A stretch of 61,474 nucleotides of DNA. Source: Bacillota bacterium. GTDB lineage: Bacteria > Bacillota > Clostridia > Clostridiales > Clostridiaceae. Both the position numbers and the translations under genes were made by a program. Below the pieces are notes generated by a model, which did not search any database, was not told the origin of the DNA, and saw only the letters and a program-made list of their open reading frames with translations. The stretch's first letter is position 1, and every line of letters begins with the position of its first letter. The DNA is taken from positions 1-61,474 of the forward strand of contig JAJXWH010000033.1 in the NCBI GenBank assembly GCA_021781745.1. The letters run 5' to 3'. Positions 27,102 to 36,164 of the stretch are shown here, one piece after another.

Positions 27102-27147
27102 ATAAATTTAAGAGTTAAGTAAATTTAAGCTTAGCTCTTAAATTTAT
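27102..27147. terminator. Bidirectional terminator prfB / ABC permease
   Basis: An 18-bp stem with one G-U pair between 27102-27119 and 27130-27147, located between convergent genes. T-rich tracts are moderate on both sides. Confidence 0.6.
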
Positions 27148-27166
27148 CTTCTACTTTTCTATAAGA

Positions 27167-27883
27167 TTATTCAATTGTTATTTTAGATAATTTAAATGCA
27201 CTTAACATTATCATAACTAAAAATATAATTATTAGAGGTAAAAACATTTCTATATTTGTGGTATCACTTGTCATTATCTTCATCGCATGAGTTGCAGGAA
27301 ATACATTTCCTACAGTTTCAAATGCTTTTGGTAGAAGATTTGTTGGGAACATTATTCCTGACAACATTAAAGAAGGCAAGAATATTAATTGAGAAACTAC
27401 TGCTATTTTAGATGGATTTTTAACCATTAAACCAAGCAGGGTTCCAATTGATAAAGAAACAATTATAAAAGCAACTAGCACTAATAGGTATATGTGAATA
27501 TTTAATGGGGCAGGAGCATGAAAGGCAAACTGTGCAACAAAGAAGATAATTATACTCACTATTAAAAGATTTATAAAAGAGGATATAAAGTTACATACAG
27601 CAGGTATATATAAAGGAATATTTGATGCTTTATAGGATTTTTTTATTTCACTTCCATATAAGGCAACAAGGGGAGCAGGGCTTCCGAGTACTGCACCCAT
27701 GGTAATTGAGAATATTGACATGGACTGTATTAGTGTATCCTTTGACTGAGGATTGATTGATGAAAAAATGGATCCCATAAAACCAAAAAATATTAGTGGA
27801 ACAATATAGTATGTGATCAAGACTCCTTTATTTCTTAAGTCTAATTTCCACTGTAAAATAACAGAATATATGAAAGCATTCAT
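27167..27883 (-). CDS. ABC-2 type permease
   Basis: A 238-residue integral membrane protein with about six hydrophobic segments and the ABC-2 pattern, including the late GIMFPTNLLPKAFETVGNVFPATHAM segment. It overlaps the ATPase stop (TAATG), with the ribosome binding site AAGGGGG inside the ATPase end, so the two form one exporter. Length and topology suit drug, bacteriocin or lipid exporters; the substrate is unknown. Control by the MerR/TipAS-type regulator upstream is likely, which favours drug export. Confidence 0.88.
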   Translation of the reverse strand: MNAFIYSVILQWKLDLRNKGVLITYYIVPLIFFGFMGSIFSSINPQSKDTLIQSMSIFSITMGAVLGSPAPLVALYGSEIKKSYKASNIPLYIPAVCNFISSFINLLIVSIIIFFVAQFAFHAPAPLNIHIYLLVLVAFIIVSLSIGTLLGLMVKNPSKIAVVSQLIFLPSLMLSGIMFPTNLLPKAFETVGNVFPATHAMKIMTSDTTNIEMFLPLIIIFLVMIMLSAFKLSKITIE

Positions 27884-28776
27884 TACTTTTCCCCCTTTGC
27901 AATTTCCATAAAGCTTTCTTCTAAGCTTGGATGTTCTATTTTGATATCAATAATTACGTTATTACTTTTCTTCATATAATCGAGTATTTCAATGAGGCCA
28001 TCACTAATATTTTTAGTGGAGTATACACTATAGCCTTTATCAATGCAATTATACTCACAAGAAGAAAAATCTTTTTTATAAACTTCATTTTTTGATTTTA
28101 TGTGAATTTTGGTGTTACTGTTATAAGAAAGAGCAAGCTCGTACGGAGTGCCAATAAATGCTATAATACCATCTTTTATTATAGCAACTCGGTCACATAA
28201 ACTCTCGACTTCAGACATATCATGACTAGCAATTATAATAGTCTTTCCTTGTTTTTTCAATTTTTTAATTTCTTCATGCAAAGAAATTCGTCCTTCAATA
28301 TCAAGCCCAGCAGTTGGTTCATCAAGAAAAATAATTTTTGGATTGTTGGTAAGAGCTAAAGCTAGATGCAATCTTCTTTTTTGGCCTGTTGACATAGTTT
28401 TATATTGTTTTGAATATAAATCTTTTAAACCAAAAGTATCAAATAATTCTAAATTCACAGTGGTATTATTCCATTTTGAAAATAGTTTTAATACCTCAAT
28501 TGAAGTTACATTATCAGGCAAAGAAGTTGATTGTAACTGAACACCAGTAATTTTTCTAATGTTAGAGTCGTTGGTAGGTAAACCAAATATTTCTATCTCA
28601 CCTGAGTCGAATTTTCTAAAGCCCTCTATACACTCTAAAGTAGTTGTTTTTCCAGCACCATTGCCGCCAAGCAGCGCAAAGGTTTCCCCTTCGGTAACAT
28701 TAAAACTAATACCTTTTAAGGCAGGATAATTATTATATTTTTTGATTAAATTATTAACTGAGATAGCTGTGTCCAT
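27883..28776 (-). CDS. ABC transporter ATP-binding protein
   Basis: A 297-residue ATPase with Walker A LLGGNGAGKTTT (about residues 33-44), signature MSTGQKRRLHLAL (about 129-141), Walker B IIFLDEPTAGLD and the switch histidine in IASHDMSEVE. The C-terminal 80 residues form the accessory domain common in ABC-2 exporters. The start is supported by GGAG on the minus strand. A 10-bp palindrome GAGTTAACTC at 28849-28858 lies upstream, overlapping a possible -35, and may be an operator. Confidence 0.93.
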   Translation of the reverse strand: MDTAISVNNLIKKYNNYPALKGISFNVTEGETFALLGGNGAGKTTTLECIEGFRKFDSGEIEIFGLPTNDSNIRKITGVQLQSTSLPDNVTSIEVLKLFSKWNNTTVNLELFDTFGLKDLYSKQYKTMSTGQKRRLHLALALTNNPKIIFLDEPTAGLDIEGRISLHEEIKKLKKQGKTIIIASHDMSEVESLCDRVAIIKDGIIAFIGTPYELALSYNSNTKIHIKSKNEVYKKDFSSCEYNCIDKGYSVYSTKNISDGLIEILDYMKKSNNVIIDIKIEHPSLEESFMEIAKGEK

Positions 28777-29004
28777 TATTTATTCTCCATTCATAAATAT
28801 ATTTTTCATAAATTAAATTTAAAAGTGTATATATTCTAAAACTATTTTGAGTTAACTCTGATAACATAATATTTTAATTATAGAAGTAGATTCAATTTAT
28901 TTTCTGTTTGATGCAATATTTAAGGGGTATGTTGCATTATTATAAACTAAAAAACATTTGTTTAAGCCTTTATAAAAAGAGTAGACTAAGATATATTTGT
29001 TAAA

Positions 29005-29910
29005 TCATCTTGATTTTTTATTTGTTGGCAATATATAAGTTAATATAACTCCAAAAAGAAAGTTCTCAATAAGTAATTCGAAGAAATGCCCAAATCTCAC
29101 GCCTGATGGCATAAAATCATTTGGTACGAATAAGGGTGTTGCAAGTGGGATGCTTAAGAGTAGCCCCATTAGTACATATCTTTCGATATTACTTTTAACA
29201 GCTATGCCTCTTAGCAGCATATATCCAATAAAAGTCCATAAAAAACCTCTAAAGATTTGGAATACAACTAAAAAAGCGTCTTTATGAAGCTGGTTTTGAA
29301 TATGAGTTATAAAAGGAAGTATATCTGTGCTGCCTGAATAAAACTGCCTAAGTTCAGGGAATTGCCATGCAATATAATAGCCAAAGAAGAAATAGAATAT
29401 CATATATATAAAAGCTAGTAGAGTAAATTTACCAACGTTTTTTTTCATAGAATCTAGGTGCAATGCATAATTACTTTGAATTTGTTTTTTTGATTTATTT
29501 TTCATTTTTACTGCAAATATGCCACAAAAAGTAGAAATGATTGCTTCTGTAAAGACTGTAATAAGTAACATTAATAATGGCATTTTAACTGAATCATTAA
29601 AATACAGAGTTTCAATTTGTGTCATAAAGCTAAATATACCAAATATAAGAAACATAATATTAGCAAATAATTTTTTGTCTGTATAGTGGCTTCGTTTTGT
29701 ATACCAAACTACTAATACTCCATTACTAATGCAAAGAAGAAATAATGAAATTATTGATTTTAATGAATCAGATGAGCTAGATGAAGAATGTTTGATAAAA
29801 CCAAATATGCCCATTAAGATTCCTGATATTAGTGACCAAATAATTGTAGTAGATATTGCTAAGAATAGAATAGATTTAATGGTTTCCTTTAAACAGATAT
29901 TTTTTGTCAT
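29005..29910 (-). CDS. Multi-spanning membrane protein of unknown function
   Basis: A 301-residue protein with about seven or eight hydrophobic helices, a Ser-rich loop near residues 41-50 and a Lys-rich cytoplasmic loop near 135-150. I recognise no family. It begins 38 bases after the MerR-type regulator, with GAGGTG as ribosome binding site, and must be co-transcribed with it. The ABC exporter genes follow after a 228-base gap. A role as accessory membrane protein of the resistance locus is inference. Confidence 0.7.
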   Translation of the reverse strand: MTKNICLKETIKSILFLAISTTIIWSLISGILMGIFGFIKHSSSSSSDSLKSIISLFLLCISNGVLVVWYTKRSHYTDKKLFANIMFLIFGIFSFMTQIETLYFNDSVKMPLLMLLITVFTEAIISTFCGIFAVKMKNKSKKQIQSNYALHLDSMKKNVGKFTLLAFIYMIFYFFFGYYIAWQFPELRQFYSGSTDILPFITHIQNQLHKDAFLVVFQIFRGFLWTFIGYMLLRGIAVKSNIERYVLMGLLLSIPLATPLFVPNDFMPSGVRFGHFFELLIENFLFGVILTYILPTNKKSR

Positions 29911-29948
29911 AATTGCACCTCATTAAATAATATTTTTTTAAAATCTAT

Positions 29949-30731
29949 TTATTTCATATTAGGTATTTCAATGTTATTATCTTTAAAATATTTAAACAAT
30001 GCTTGCCCCAAGAAATCATCCACAATGGTTTGTTTTTCTTTCCAATCAGTATTCCAATTATCTTTATCCTCATTAAACTTTATGAGATCCTTTAGCATGG
30101 TCATATCTCCATTAGTGAATTTAATCACCATATCCCACCAATTTTTTGCAATAACTTGTGCTTTTTCTCCAGTTGGTAATTCGTTTTTAGATTTAAGAAG
30201 TATAATTTGTTCACATAATTCCTTCCAAGTAGAAATTATTTCTTCAGAATCCTCATGGCTAAATGATGTTTTGATTTTGTCAAAGGAATTGGTGTTAAAG
30301 TATTTTACAACCCAATAGTTCTCGTTTTTTGACTGAAGTAACGAAATAATGTCAGAATACTTTTGCCAATCTACAGAATCAATTTTGTGTATTTCCTCTC
30401 GCAATGATTCAATTGCGGATAAAGCATCCTGTAAATATGAAATTTTATCGCTAATAATAGAAGCTTGTTCCTTTAACGCGCCATCGACCTCTTCCGGAGT
30501 ATCGAGTGGTATTAAGCGACTTTTAATATCATCTAGAGAAAATCCAAGAAATTTTAATGATAGTATCTGGCTTAATTTAATCATATCTTTATTGGTATAT
30601 AAACGCCTTCCACCTTCACTTTGGGAAGATGGCTTAAGAAGACCTTGTTTATCGTAATATTGAAGAGTCCTAACAGTAACATTCATTTTAGCTGCAAGTT
30701 CACCTACAGTCATTAAGTTTTCGTTATTCAT
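29949..30731 (-). CDS. MerR-family regulator with TipAS-like domain
   Basis: A 260-residue regulator with an N-terminal MerR helix-turn-helix (LMTVGELAAKMNVTVRTLQYYDKQGLLKP), a dimerisation coiled coil near residues 80-115 and a C-terminal all-helical domain like the TipAS drug-binding domain (EKAQVIAKNWWDMVIKFTNGD). The start ATG at 30731 is preferred to GTG at 30740 because GAGGTG lies across the latter. Its own promoter carries the expected 19-base spacer and palindrome, so autoregulation by DNA distortion is nearly certain. The effector is probably a drug or peptide. Confidence 0.9.
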   Translation of the reverse strand: MNNENLMTVGELAAKMNVTVRTLQYYDKQGLLKPSSQSEGGRRLYTNKDMIKLSQILSLKFLGFSLDDIKSRLIPLDTPEEVDGALKEQASIISDKISYLQDALSAIESLREEIHKIDSVDWQKYSDIISLLQSKNENYWVVKYFNTNSFDKIKTSFSHEDSEEIISTWKELCEQIILLKSKNELPTGEKAQVIAKNWWDMVIKFTNGDMTMLKDLIKFNEDKDNWNTDWKEKQTIVDDFLGQALFKYFKDNNIEIPNMK

Positions 30732-30749
30732 AATTCTCACCTCAATTGA

Positions 30750-30780
30750 ATAATAACATATGACGTTACGTCACAAGCAA
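30750..30780 (-). promoter_or_regulatory. MerR-type promoter with operator
   Basis: On the minus strand TTGCTT (30780-30775), a 19-base spacer and TATTAT (30755-30750). The spacer holds the 13-bp palindrome TGACGTAACGTCA (30773-30761), the classic MerR/TipA operator. The overlong spacer is what a MerR activator corrects. Confidence 0.8.
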
Positions 30781-30815
30781 GAATTTTTTGGAAAAAATTT
30801 AGAAAATATTTGTAA

Positions 30816-30843
30816 AAAAAACTCCTGTTAAAAACAGAAGTTT
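30816..30843 (-). terminator. Terminator after the 110-residue membrane protein gene
   Basis: On the minus strand AAACTTCTGTT pairs with AACAGGAGTTT over a short loop, followed by a long T-run. Confidence 0.8.
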
Positions 30844-30915
30844 ATAAAATATTATATAGGTTAATCTGAAAATAAAATAAAAATATTATTAAAATAAATT
30901 GTAAAGAAAATTTTA

Positions 30916-31248
30916 TTATACAGCTTTATAGAAAATATCGATTAGTGAATATACTGTTATTAAAACTACGCAGACATATAAGGATATATTTAGTCCAGGC
31001 TTAAGTATTGACATAACACCGCCAGCCACTAAAGCTGCCATAATTACTACACTGACAAATTTAAAAAAACCTGACTTGTTTGTTAAGAGTGTCGTGACAG
31101 ATGAGAACATAATCAAAATTAAAGTTATAAAGTAAAATATATTTTTAAGGTTACTAGAATAGCTCATTATTTGAAATTCATTCAAAGCAATAACTGAAAG
31201 TAAAAATAACAGTGAAAAAGAGCATATTTTACTAACATTCTTAATCAT
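30916..31248 (-). CDS. Small membrane protein of unknown function
   Basis: A 110-residue protein with three or four hydrophobic helices and few charged residues, no recognised family. It has its own terminator at 30816 and a GGCGGTGGAG ribosome binding site upstream on the minus strand. It stands between the MerR locus and the divergent two-component system; no functional link can be shown. Confidence 0.65.
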   Translation of the reverse strand: MIKNVSKICSFSLLFLLSVIALNEFQIMSYSSNLKNIFYFITLILIMFSSVTTLLTNKSGFFKFVSVVIMAALVAGGVMSILKPGLNISLYVCVVLITVYSLIDIFYKAV

Positions 31249-31413
31249 AACTCCACCGCCTCTGGTAAATATTTACATAATAATTATACAGTTAGTTTTT
31301 TATTAGGGCAATACATTTGTTGTATACCACTGATAAAAATGAATGAAAATAATTCCTAAAAAAGTATAAATATATGATAAAATATACTCATAATTAAAAG
31401 AGGAGTTGAATTT

Positions 31414-32109
31414 ATGAATATACTAATAGTTGAAGATGAGAAAGATATTAGGAATCTTATATCTCTGCATATGAGAAAAGAAAATTATGAAGTTTATGAA
31501 GCGTCTGATGGAAGAGAAGCTTTAACTATATTTGAAAATGAAAAGATAGATTTAATTTTATTAGATATAATGATGCCTAATGTTGATGGCATTTCGGTTA
31601 TACAAAAGGTACGAGCTGTCTCTACTATTCCTATAATTTGCATTACTGCAATGGGAAATGATTCAGACAAAGTTTTAGCCTTAGGACTTGGTGCTGACGA
31701 TTATTTAGTAAAACCTATAAGTCCAATTGAATTATCGGCTAGAGTAGCTTCTAATCTCAGAAGATGTTATAAGTATGCTGAACATAAAGATATAATATAT
31801 TCAACAGGTGATTTAAAGTTATTTACTGAAACTTTTGAAGTTTATAAAGGAAATAAAAAGATAGATTTAAATCCAAAGGAATTTAAGATTTTGAAGTTAT
31901 TAGTTTCTAACCTAGGTAAGGTATTTACTAAAAAACAAATTTACGAGGAAGTATGGGAAGATGCTTATTTTGGTGATTCTAACAATATAATGGTTCATTT
32001 AAGCCATATTAGAGAAAAAATAGAGGACGACCCTAAGAACCCTATATACATAAAAACCATAAGGGGAATAGGCTATAAGATCGAAAGGGTTACTATAAAT
32101 GAAAAGTAA
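31414..32109 (+). CDS. OmpR-family response regulator
   Basis: A 231-residue response regulator. The receiver domain has the acidic pair in VEDEKD, phospho-acceptor Asp51 in LLDIMMPN, and Lys100 in DDYLVKPI. The C-terminal winged helix contains FKILKLLVSNLGKVFTKKQIYEEVW and ends in IRGIGYKIE. The start follows GAGGAG. It overlaps the kinase gene by 11 bases. Its targets are unknown; the membrane-protease operon 200 bases beyond the kinase is a candidate. Confidence 0.95.
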   Translation: MNILIVEDEKDIRNLISLHMRKENYEVYEASDGREALTIFENEKIDLILLDIMMPNVDGISVIQKVRAVSTIPIICITAMGNDSDKVLALGLGADDYLVKPISPIELSARVASNLRRCYKYAEHKDIIYSTGDLKLFTETFEVYKGNKKIDLNPKEFKILKLLVSNLGKVFTKKQIYEEVWEDAYFGDSNNIMVHLSHIREKIEDDPKNPIYIKTIRGIGYKIERVTINEK

Positions 32110-33598
32110 AAAAATTAAACGAAGTGTTACAACTGAATTATTTTTTACATATTTTCTGGGATATATTGCAATTAATGTAATACTATTAATAACTGTTATA
32201 GGATCTATTGTTGCATATGAGGTTGTATGTAGTCCGCGCACATATAATTCGTATTTTGCAGAATTAGAAAATAAATTAACCAAAGACTATAGAAGCATAA
32301 CAGATGAAGATTTGTCAGATATAAATGGCTTCATCATAAAAATAAATAGCAAGAATAACATTACCTATTTAAGGGGTAATGTTATAGAGGAATTCCGAAC
32401 TTTAAATTTACAAAGTTACATGTATTTATTTGGAGTAACAAAAGACAATAAAAGCTCATTAAACGATGACCTAAGAACAATGTTTGCATTATCAGATTTT
32501 AATAATTCTATTATTGAGACCAAAGATAATACAAAATATTCATTATATACTAAGTATTTAAAAGAAGAAGATTCATTAGTTGTGGTAGGATTTCCTTACT
32601 CTGAAGTAACAAAACCAAATATAATTACTAAGTTAGTTCCGCATAATATAATTGTAAAGATAATGAGTTTTCTTAATATAATGTTAATACTTTCTATTGT
32701 ATACATTCTAGCGAAGGCAACTTCTAGTGCATTTATAAACCCAATAAAAACATTATTAAATGGGGTTATAGAAATATCTCATGGTAATTATGATGTACGC
32801 CTTGATATTGACAAGAAAAATGAATTCCTTGAATTAGCTAATGGGTTTAATATGATGGCAGAGACTATTCAAAATGAAAAACGACTAAAAGAGAACTTAG
32901 AAAAGGCTAGAGAAAGCTTAATTTTAGATATTTCACATGATTTAAAGAATCCCCTTGCATCTATTTTGGGATATAGTGAGACATTAATTAATAATAGAGA
33001 TTTAGATGAAGAAGAAAAATTAGAGTATCTAAATATTATAAATAAAAATTCCCAAAGAGCTAATAAATTAATAACAGATTTATTTGAATTTTCACTGTAT
33101 GATAACTCTGATTATAAAATGGTTACAGTAAAAACAGATATGTCTGAATTTATAAGGCAGATTATTGCTAATTACATTCCTGAATTTGAGCATAAGAGGT
33201 TTGAATATGATTTTGATATAGCTGAGGAGCCTTATTACGTAATGATAAATGAAGAAAAATTATCTAGGGCTATAAACAATATTTTAGATAATAAAGTAAA
33301 ATACAATACTGAAGGTAATAAAATTAGTATAAAGACTAAAGTTAAAAATAATTGCTTCTGCATCATTTTATCAGACAATGGTGAAGGCATTCCTGCAAAG
33401 TATAGGGAAACTATATTTAACCCATTTGTTAGAGTAGATAAATCAAGAAATTCTAAAACCGGAGGTACTGGACTTGGATTATCTATAACAAAGAAAATAT
33501 TAAATAAGCATAATGGTAGTATAAGTATCATTAACAGCGAAGAGGGGACATGCTTTGAAATAACTTTACCTCTTGTTACATTTAAAGCTAAGATGTGA
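32099..33598 (+). CDS. Sensor histidine kinase
   Basis: A 499-residue membrane kinase with two transmembrane helices (about residues 13-37 and 190-215) enclosing an extracellular sensor region. A HAMP segment follows, then the phospho-acceptor His (ISHDLKNPLASILGYSETL, about residue 279). The ATPase domain reads NNILDNKVKYN, SDNGEGIP and GGTGLGLSI. The N-box is slightly unusual (DNKVKYN, where DNAIKYT-like is common). Cognate to the response regulator it overlaps. Confidence 0.95.
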   Translation: MKSKKIKRSVTTELFFTYFLGYIAINVILLITVIGSIVAYEVVCSPRTYNSYFAELENKLTKDYRSITDEDLSDINGFIIKINSKNNITYLRGNVIEEFRTLNLQSYMYLFGVTKDNKSSLNDDLRTMFALSDFNNSIIETKDNTKYSLYTKYLKEEDSLVVVGFPYSEVTKPNIITKLVPHNIIVKIMSFLNIMLILSIVYILAKATSSAFINPIKTLLNGVIEISHGNYDVRLDIDKKNEFLELANGFNMMAETIQNEKRLKENLEKARESLILDISHDLKNPLASILGYSETLINNRDLDEEEKLEYLNIINKNSQRANKLITDLFEFSLYDNSDYKMVTVKTDMSEFIRQIIANYIPEFEHKRFEYDFDIAEEPYYVMINEEKLSRAINNILDNKVKYNTEGNKISIKTKVKNNCFCIILSDNGEGIPAKYRETIFNPFVRVDKSRNSKTGGTGLGLSITKKILNKHNGSISIINSEEGTCFEITLPLVTFKAKM

Positions 33599-33676
33599 GA
33601 TATAAAAGTTAGTCAGTAACAGGGAATTCATTATATACAATATTTAAGGTTATTTTAATGTTATTATAAGAAGTAT

Positions 33677-33706
33677 TTAACTAGGTATATTTATACTAGA
33701 TATAAT
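33677..33706 (+). promoter_or_regulatory. Candidate promoter of the protease-like operon
   Basis: TTAACT (33677-33682), an 18-base spacer and TATAAT (33701-33706), about 90 bases before the first start. The CTAGGTATA/TATACTAG near-palindrome covers the spacer. Confidence 0.35.
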
Positions 33707-33797
33707 AAGGGATTCATAAATAAATCGAGATTAGATATACCTTGTTAATATAAAAGGAATTTACTAAAGAAAAGAATTAAGAAAGGAGTTGAATTTT

Positions 33798-34673
33798 TTG
33801 AAATCTGACAACGATTTAGATGAAGTTAAAATTAGGCATGTTATTATAATATACTTGATTAACTGTGTAGTTCTAATCATAACAGCAATTGCAATAATAT
33901 TTAATTCCGGCGGAGAAATTAGCGGTAGTAATATGAATGACTTAAGTTTATTGTCAGGAATTTTATTATTGGCTATGTTGGCTTATAAGCTTAAATTATC
34001 TAGAGAAAAGATAGGCTTTTTATATAAGGATTTTAAAAATAAAATCAACATTAAGGAAAGTATATGGATTGTCGCATTCTTTGTGTGTCTTAATCTGGGA
34101 GGAATCAGGCTTTTAACTTATATAATATACATAATTAGTCCAACTTTCGCAAGCGACTTTGTAAATAGTTATCCACTAATTATTAATTCAGCAACTGATT
34201 ACCTAATATGTTTTATAATTTCAGTTATATTATCACCCGTAGTTAATGAAATCATATTCAGATTTGTGTTATTTAAAAGACTCTCAAAGAAGTTTAATGT
34301 TTATGTTGGTATGATTGTATCTTCTATAATTTTTGCAGCTTTTGATTTTAGCCCGGAAATTATAGGGGCTTTAGCTTTAGGAATAATTAATTGCATTTTA
34401 TATATAAAATATAAGAATATCCTTATGCCTATGCTTATATATTTTATGAGCAATCTATTCGTTATGCTGCTTTATATTCCAACTATTGGATTTAAAACTG
34501 ATAAAGTTACTTTGACTTTAAATAGCGTTTCAACTGATGCAATACTAGGAACAGTATTGTTTACTATAGGAATTATATCTTTTATCATATTTGTAATTAA
34601 AGGTAAAGTTTATTTAAAGTCGGGTTTTTGGGAAAATAAGTGTATAGATTATACAAACAAACTTTATAAATGA
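33798..34673 (+). CDS. CPBP-family membrane protein lacking catalytic residues
   Basis: A 291-residue protein with about eight hydrophobic helices and the CPBP (CAAX protease and bacteriocin-processing) layout. The usual EExxxR reads N150-E151-I-I-F-R155; the FxxxH histidine is replaced by Asp183 (FAAFD); the HxxxN histidine is Tyr215 (YFMSN219). Structural residues R155 and N219 remain, so this looks like a pseudoprotease. The start is TTG at 33798, nine bases after AAAGGAG; the TTG at 33789 is too close to it. It heads an operon with an intact site-2 protease 19 bases downstream. Confidence 0.8.
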   Translation: MKSDNDLDEVKIRHVIIIYLINCVVLIITAIAIIFNSGGEISGSNMNDLSLLSGILLLAMLAYKLKLSREKIGFLYKDFKNKINIKESIWIVAFFVCLNLGGIRLLTYIIYIISPTFASDFVNSYPLIINSATDYLICFIISVILSPVVNEIIFRFVLFKRLSKKFNVYVGMIVSSIIFAAFDFSPEIIGALALGIINCILYIKYKNILMPMLIYFMSNLFVMLLYIPTIGFKTDKVTLTLNSVSTDAILGTVLFTIGIISFIIFVIKGKVYLKSGFWENKCIDYTNKLYK

Positions 34674-34692
34674 TTATTGAAAAGGGGAATTT

Positions 34693-35583
34693 ATGGATAG
34701 TAATGAAAATGAAATAGAGAATTTGAATTTAAGTGAGGAAAAAGAAATTCCTATTGTAAATCAAGAAAATGAGAAGGAAGATTTTATAACAAAGTTAAGA
34801 AATAAAAAAGGGATATGGGGAATTTTGGGTGCTTTGCTTTTAGTTCTTGTAAAATTTAAAGCTGTTATCCTTTTTGTTTTGATGAAATTCAAATTTTTAT
34901 TAATACTTTTAAAGCTAGGCAAATTTGCATCAACTCTTATATCCATGCTGCTAATGATTATAGTATACGCGAAGATGTATGGATGGGCATTCGGACTCGG
35001 TTTTGTACTATTACTGTTTGTGCATGAAATGGGACATTATTTAAGTGCAAAAATCATTAAGTTAGATGTAACACTTCCAATCTTTATTCCGTTTGTAGGA
35101 GCTGCAATTAGGATGAAAGAAGAACCAAAGGATGCGGCAACAGAAGCAAAATTAGCTATAGGAGGTCCATTACTTGGAAGTTTAGGGGCATTAGTTTGTT
35201 TAGTATTATATTTTGTATTAGAAGAAGATTTTTTAATGGCTCTTGCCTATTCAGGTTTTATATTAAATTTATTTAACCTTATACCACTGCATCCTCTTGA
35301 TGGGGGGAGAACAGTTTCAGCAATATCACCTAAACTATGGCTCATAGGAATACCAATAGGTATAATTGCACTTATAAAATTTTTTAATCCAATTATATTA
35401 ATATTGCTTGTATTAGGTATTATCCAAGTTGTTACTGCATATAAAAATCCTGATAAATCATATTACGAGGTTAAACCGTTAACTAGATTAGCATTTGCAG
35501 GAATTTATTTTGGATTAATGCTATTACTTGGTATTGGAATAACATATATTCATGGAATTCATTCTTCTATGCTTATTCAATAA
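34693..35583 (+). CDS. Site-2 protease family zinc metalloprotease (M50)
   Basis: A 296-residue intramembrane protease with several transmembrane helices. The zinc motif HEMGH (about residues 111-115) and the third ligand in NLIPLHPLDGGR (about 195-206) are intact, so activity is expected. Unlike SpoIVFB or RseP there is no visible PDZ or CBS domain; the acidic N-terminus (residues 1-37) is cytoplasmic. The start follows AAAGGGG. Such proteases cleave membrane-bound anti-sigma factors, signal peptides or pheromones; the partner here is unknown. Confidence 0.88.
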   Translation: MDSNENEIENLNLSEEKEIPIVNQENEKEDFITKLRNKKGIWGILGALLLVLVKFKAVILFVLMKFKFLLILLKLGKFASTLISMLLMIIVYAKMYGWAFGLGFVLLLFVHEMGHYLSAKIIKLDVTLPIFIPFVGAAIRMKEEPKDAATEAKLAIGGPLLGSLGALVCLVLYFVLEEDFLMALAYSGFILNLFNLIPLHPLDGGRTVSAISPKLWLIGIPIGIIALIKFFNPIILILLVLGIIQVVTAYKNPDKSYYEVKPLTRLAFAGIYFGLMLLLGIGITYIHGIHSSMLIQ

Positions 35584-35601
35584 ATGGTGGGGGTAATAAA
35601 T

Positions 35602-35931
35602 ATGTATTTTAGTGTTCCAGGTGCGAAAGATGTACTTATTAAAAACTTGACAGGTGAAGAATTGAAAGACATTTATTTAACTTATGAGGGATTAGATAAA
35701 CATCATTTAAGAATATCGGGTATAGGTATTAACAGTCAGGTATCTAAAATTTTGCTTCTAAATCATCTATATAGGACAACAGAACTTAGATTATTTTATT
35801 ATAAGAATAATGAGAAATGTGAAATTGTAGTGTATAATGATTTGAGTAGAAATGATTTAAGAAAATTAATATTAGAAATAAGTAAAGAGGATGGTAAACT
35901 AAAGGTTCAGAGTAGTATGGAGGAAAAATAA
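35602..35931 (+). CDS. Small soluble protein of unknown function
   Basis: A 109-residue protein with mixed alpha/beta pattern, no hydrophobic helix, and a charged C-terminus. No family is recognised. The start ATG at 35602 is preferred over one at 35584 because GGTGGGGG lies between them. It is the third gene of the operon, 18 bases after the site-2 protease, and so may be an adaptor or regulator for it. Confidence 0.65.
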   Translation: MYFSVPGAKDVLIKNLTGEELKDIYLTYEGLDKHHLRISGIGINSQVSKILLLNHLYRTTELRLFYYKNNEKCEIVVYNDLSRNDLRKLILEISKEDGKLKVQSSMEEK

Positions 35932-35984
35932 ATATAGTTTTGGTTTGAAATTTAATGAAGCTATAAAATAAATAGTATTACGAG

Positions 35985-36021
35985 ATTATTGCCATTACTA
36001 AAAAATAGTAATGGCAATAAT
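35985..36021. terminator. Stem-loop after the protease-like operon
   Basis: A perfect 16-bp stem, ATTATTGCCATTACTA (35985-36000) with its complement at 36006-36021 over a five-A loop. No proper T-run follows, so termination strength is uncertain. Confidence 0.6.
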
Positions 36022-36164
36022 AATTTATGTGGTAAAATATTATTATTATGTTAATTATAATCTATAGCATAACAATTAAAAGCATATGTGATAACTCACA
36101 AGATGTAATAAATTATTTGTAGAGTTATTGTATTTTATATGCTAATACAAATCAGGAGGAAATT

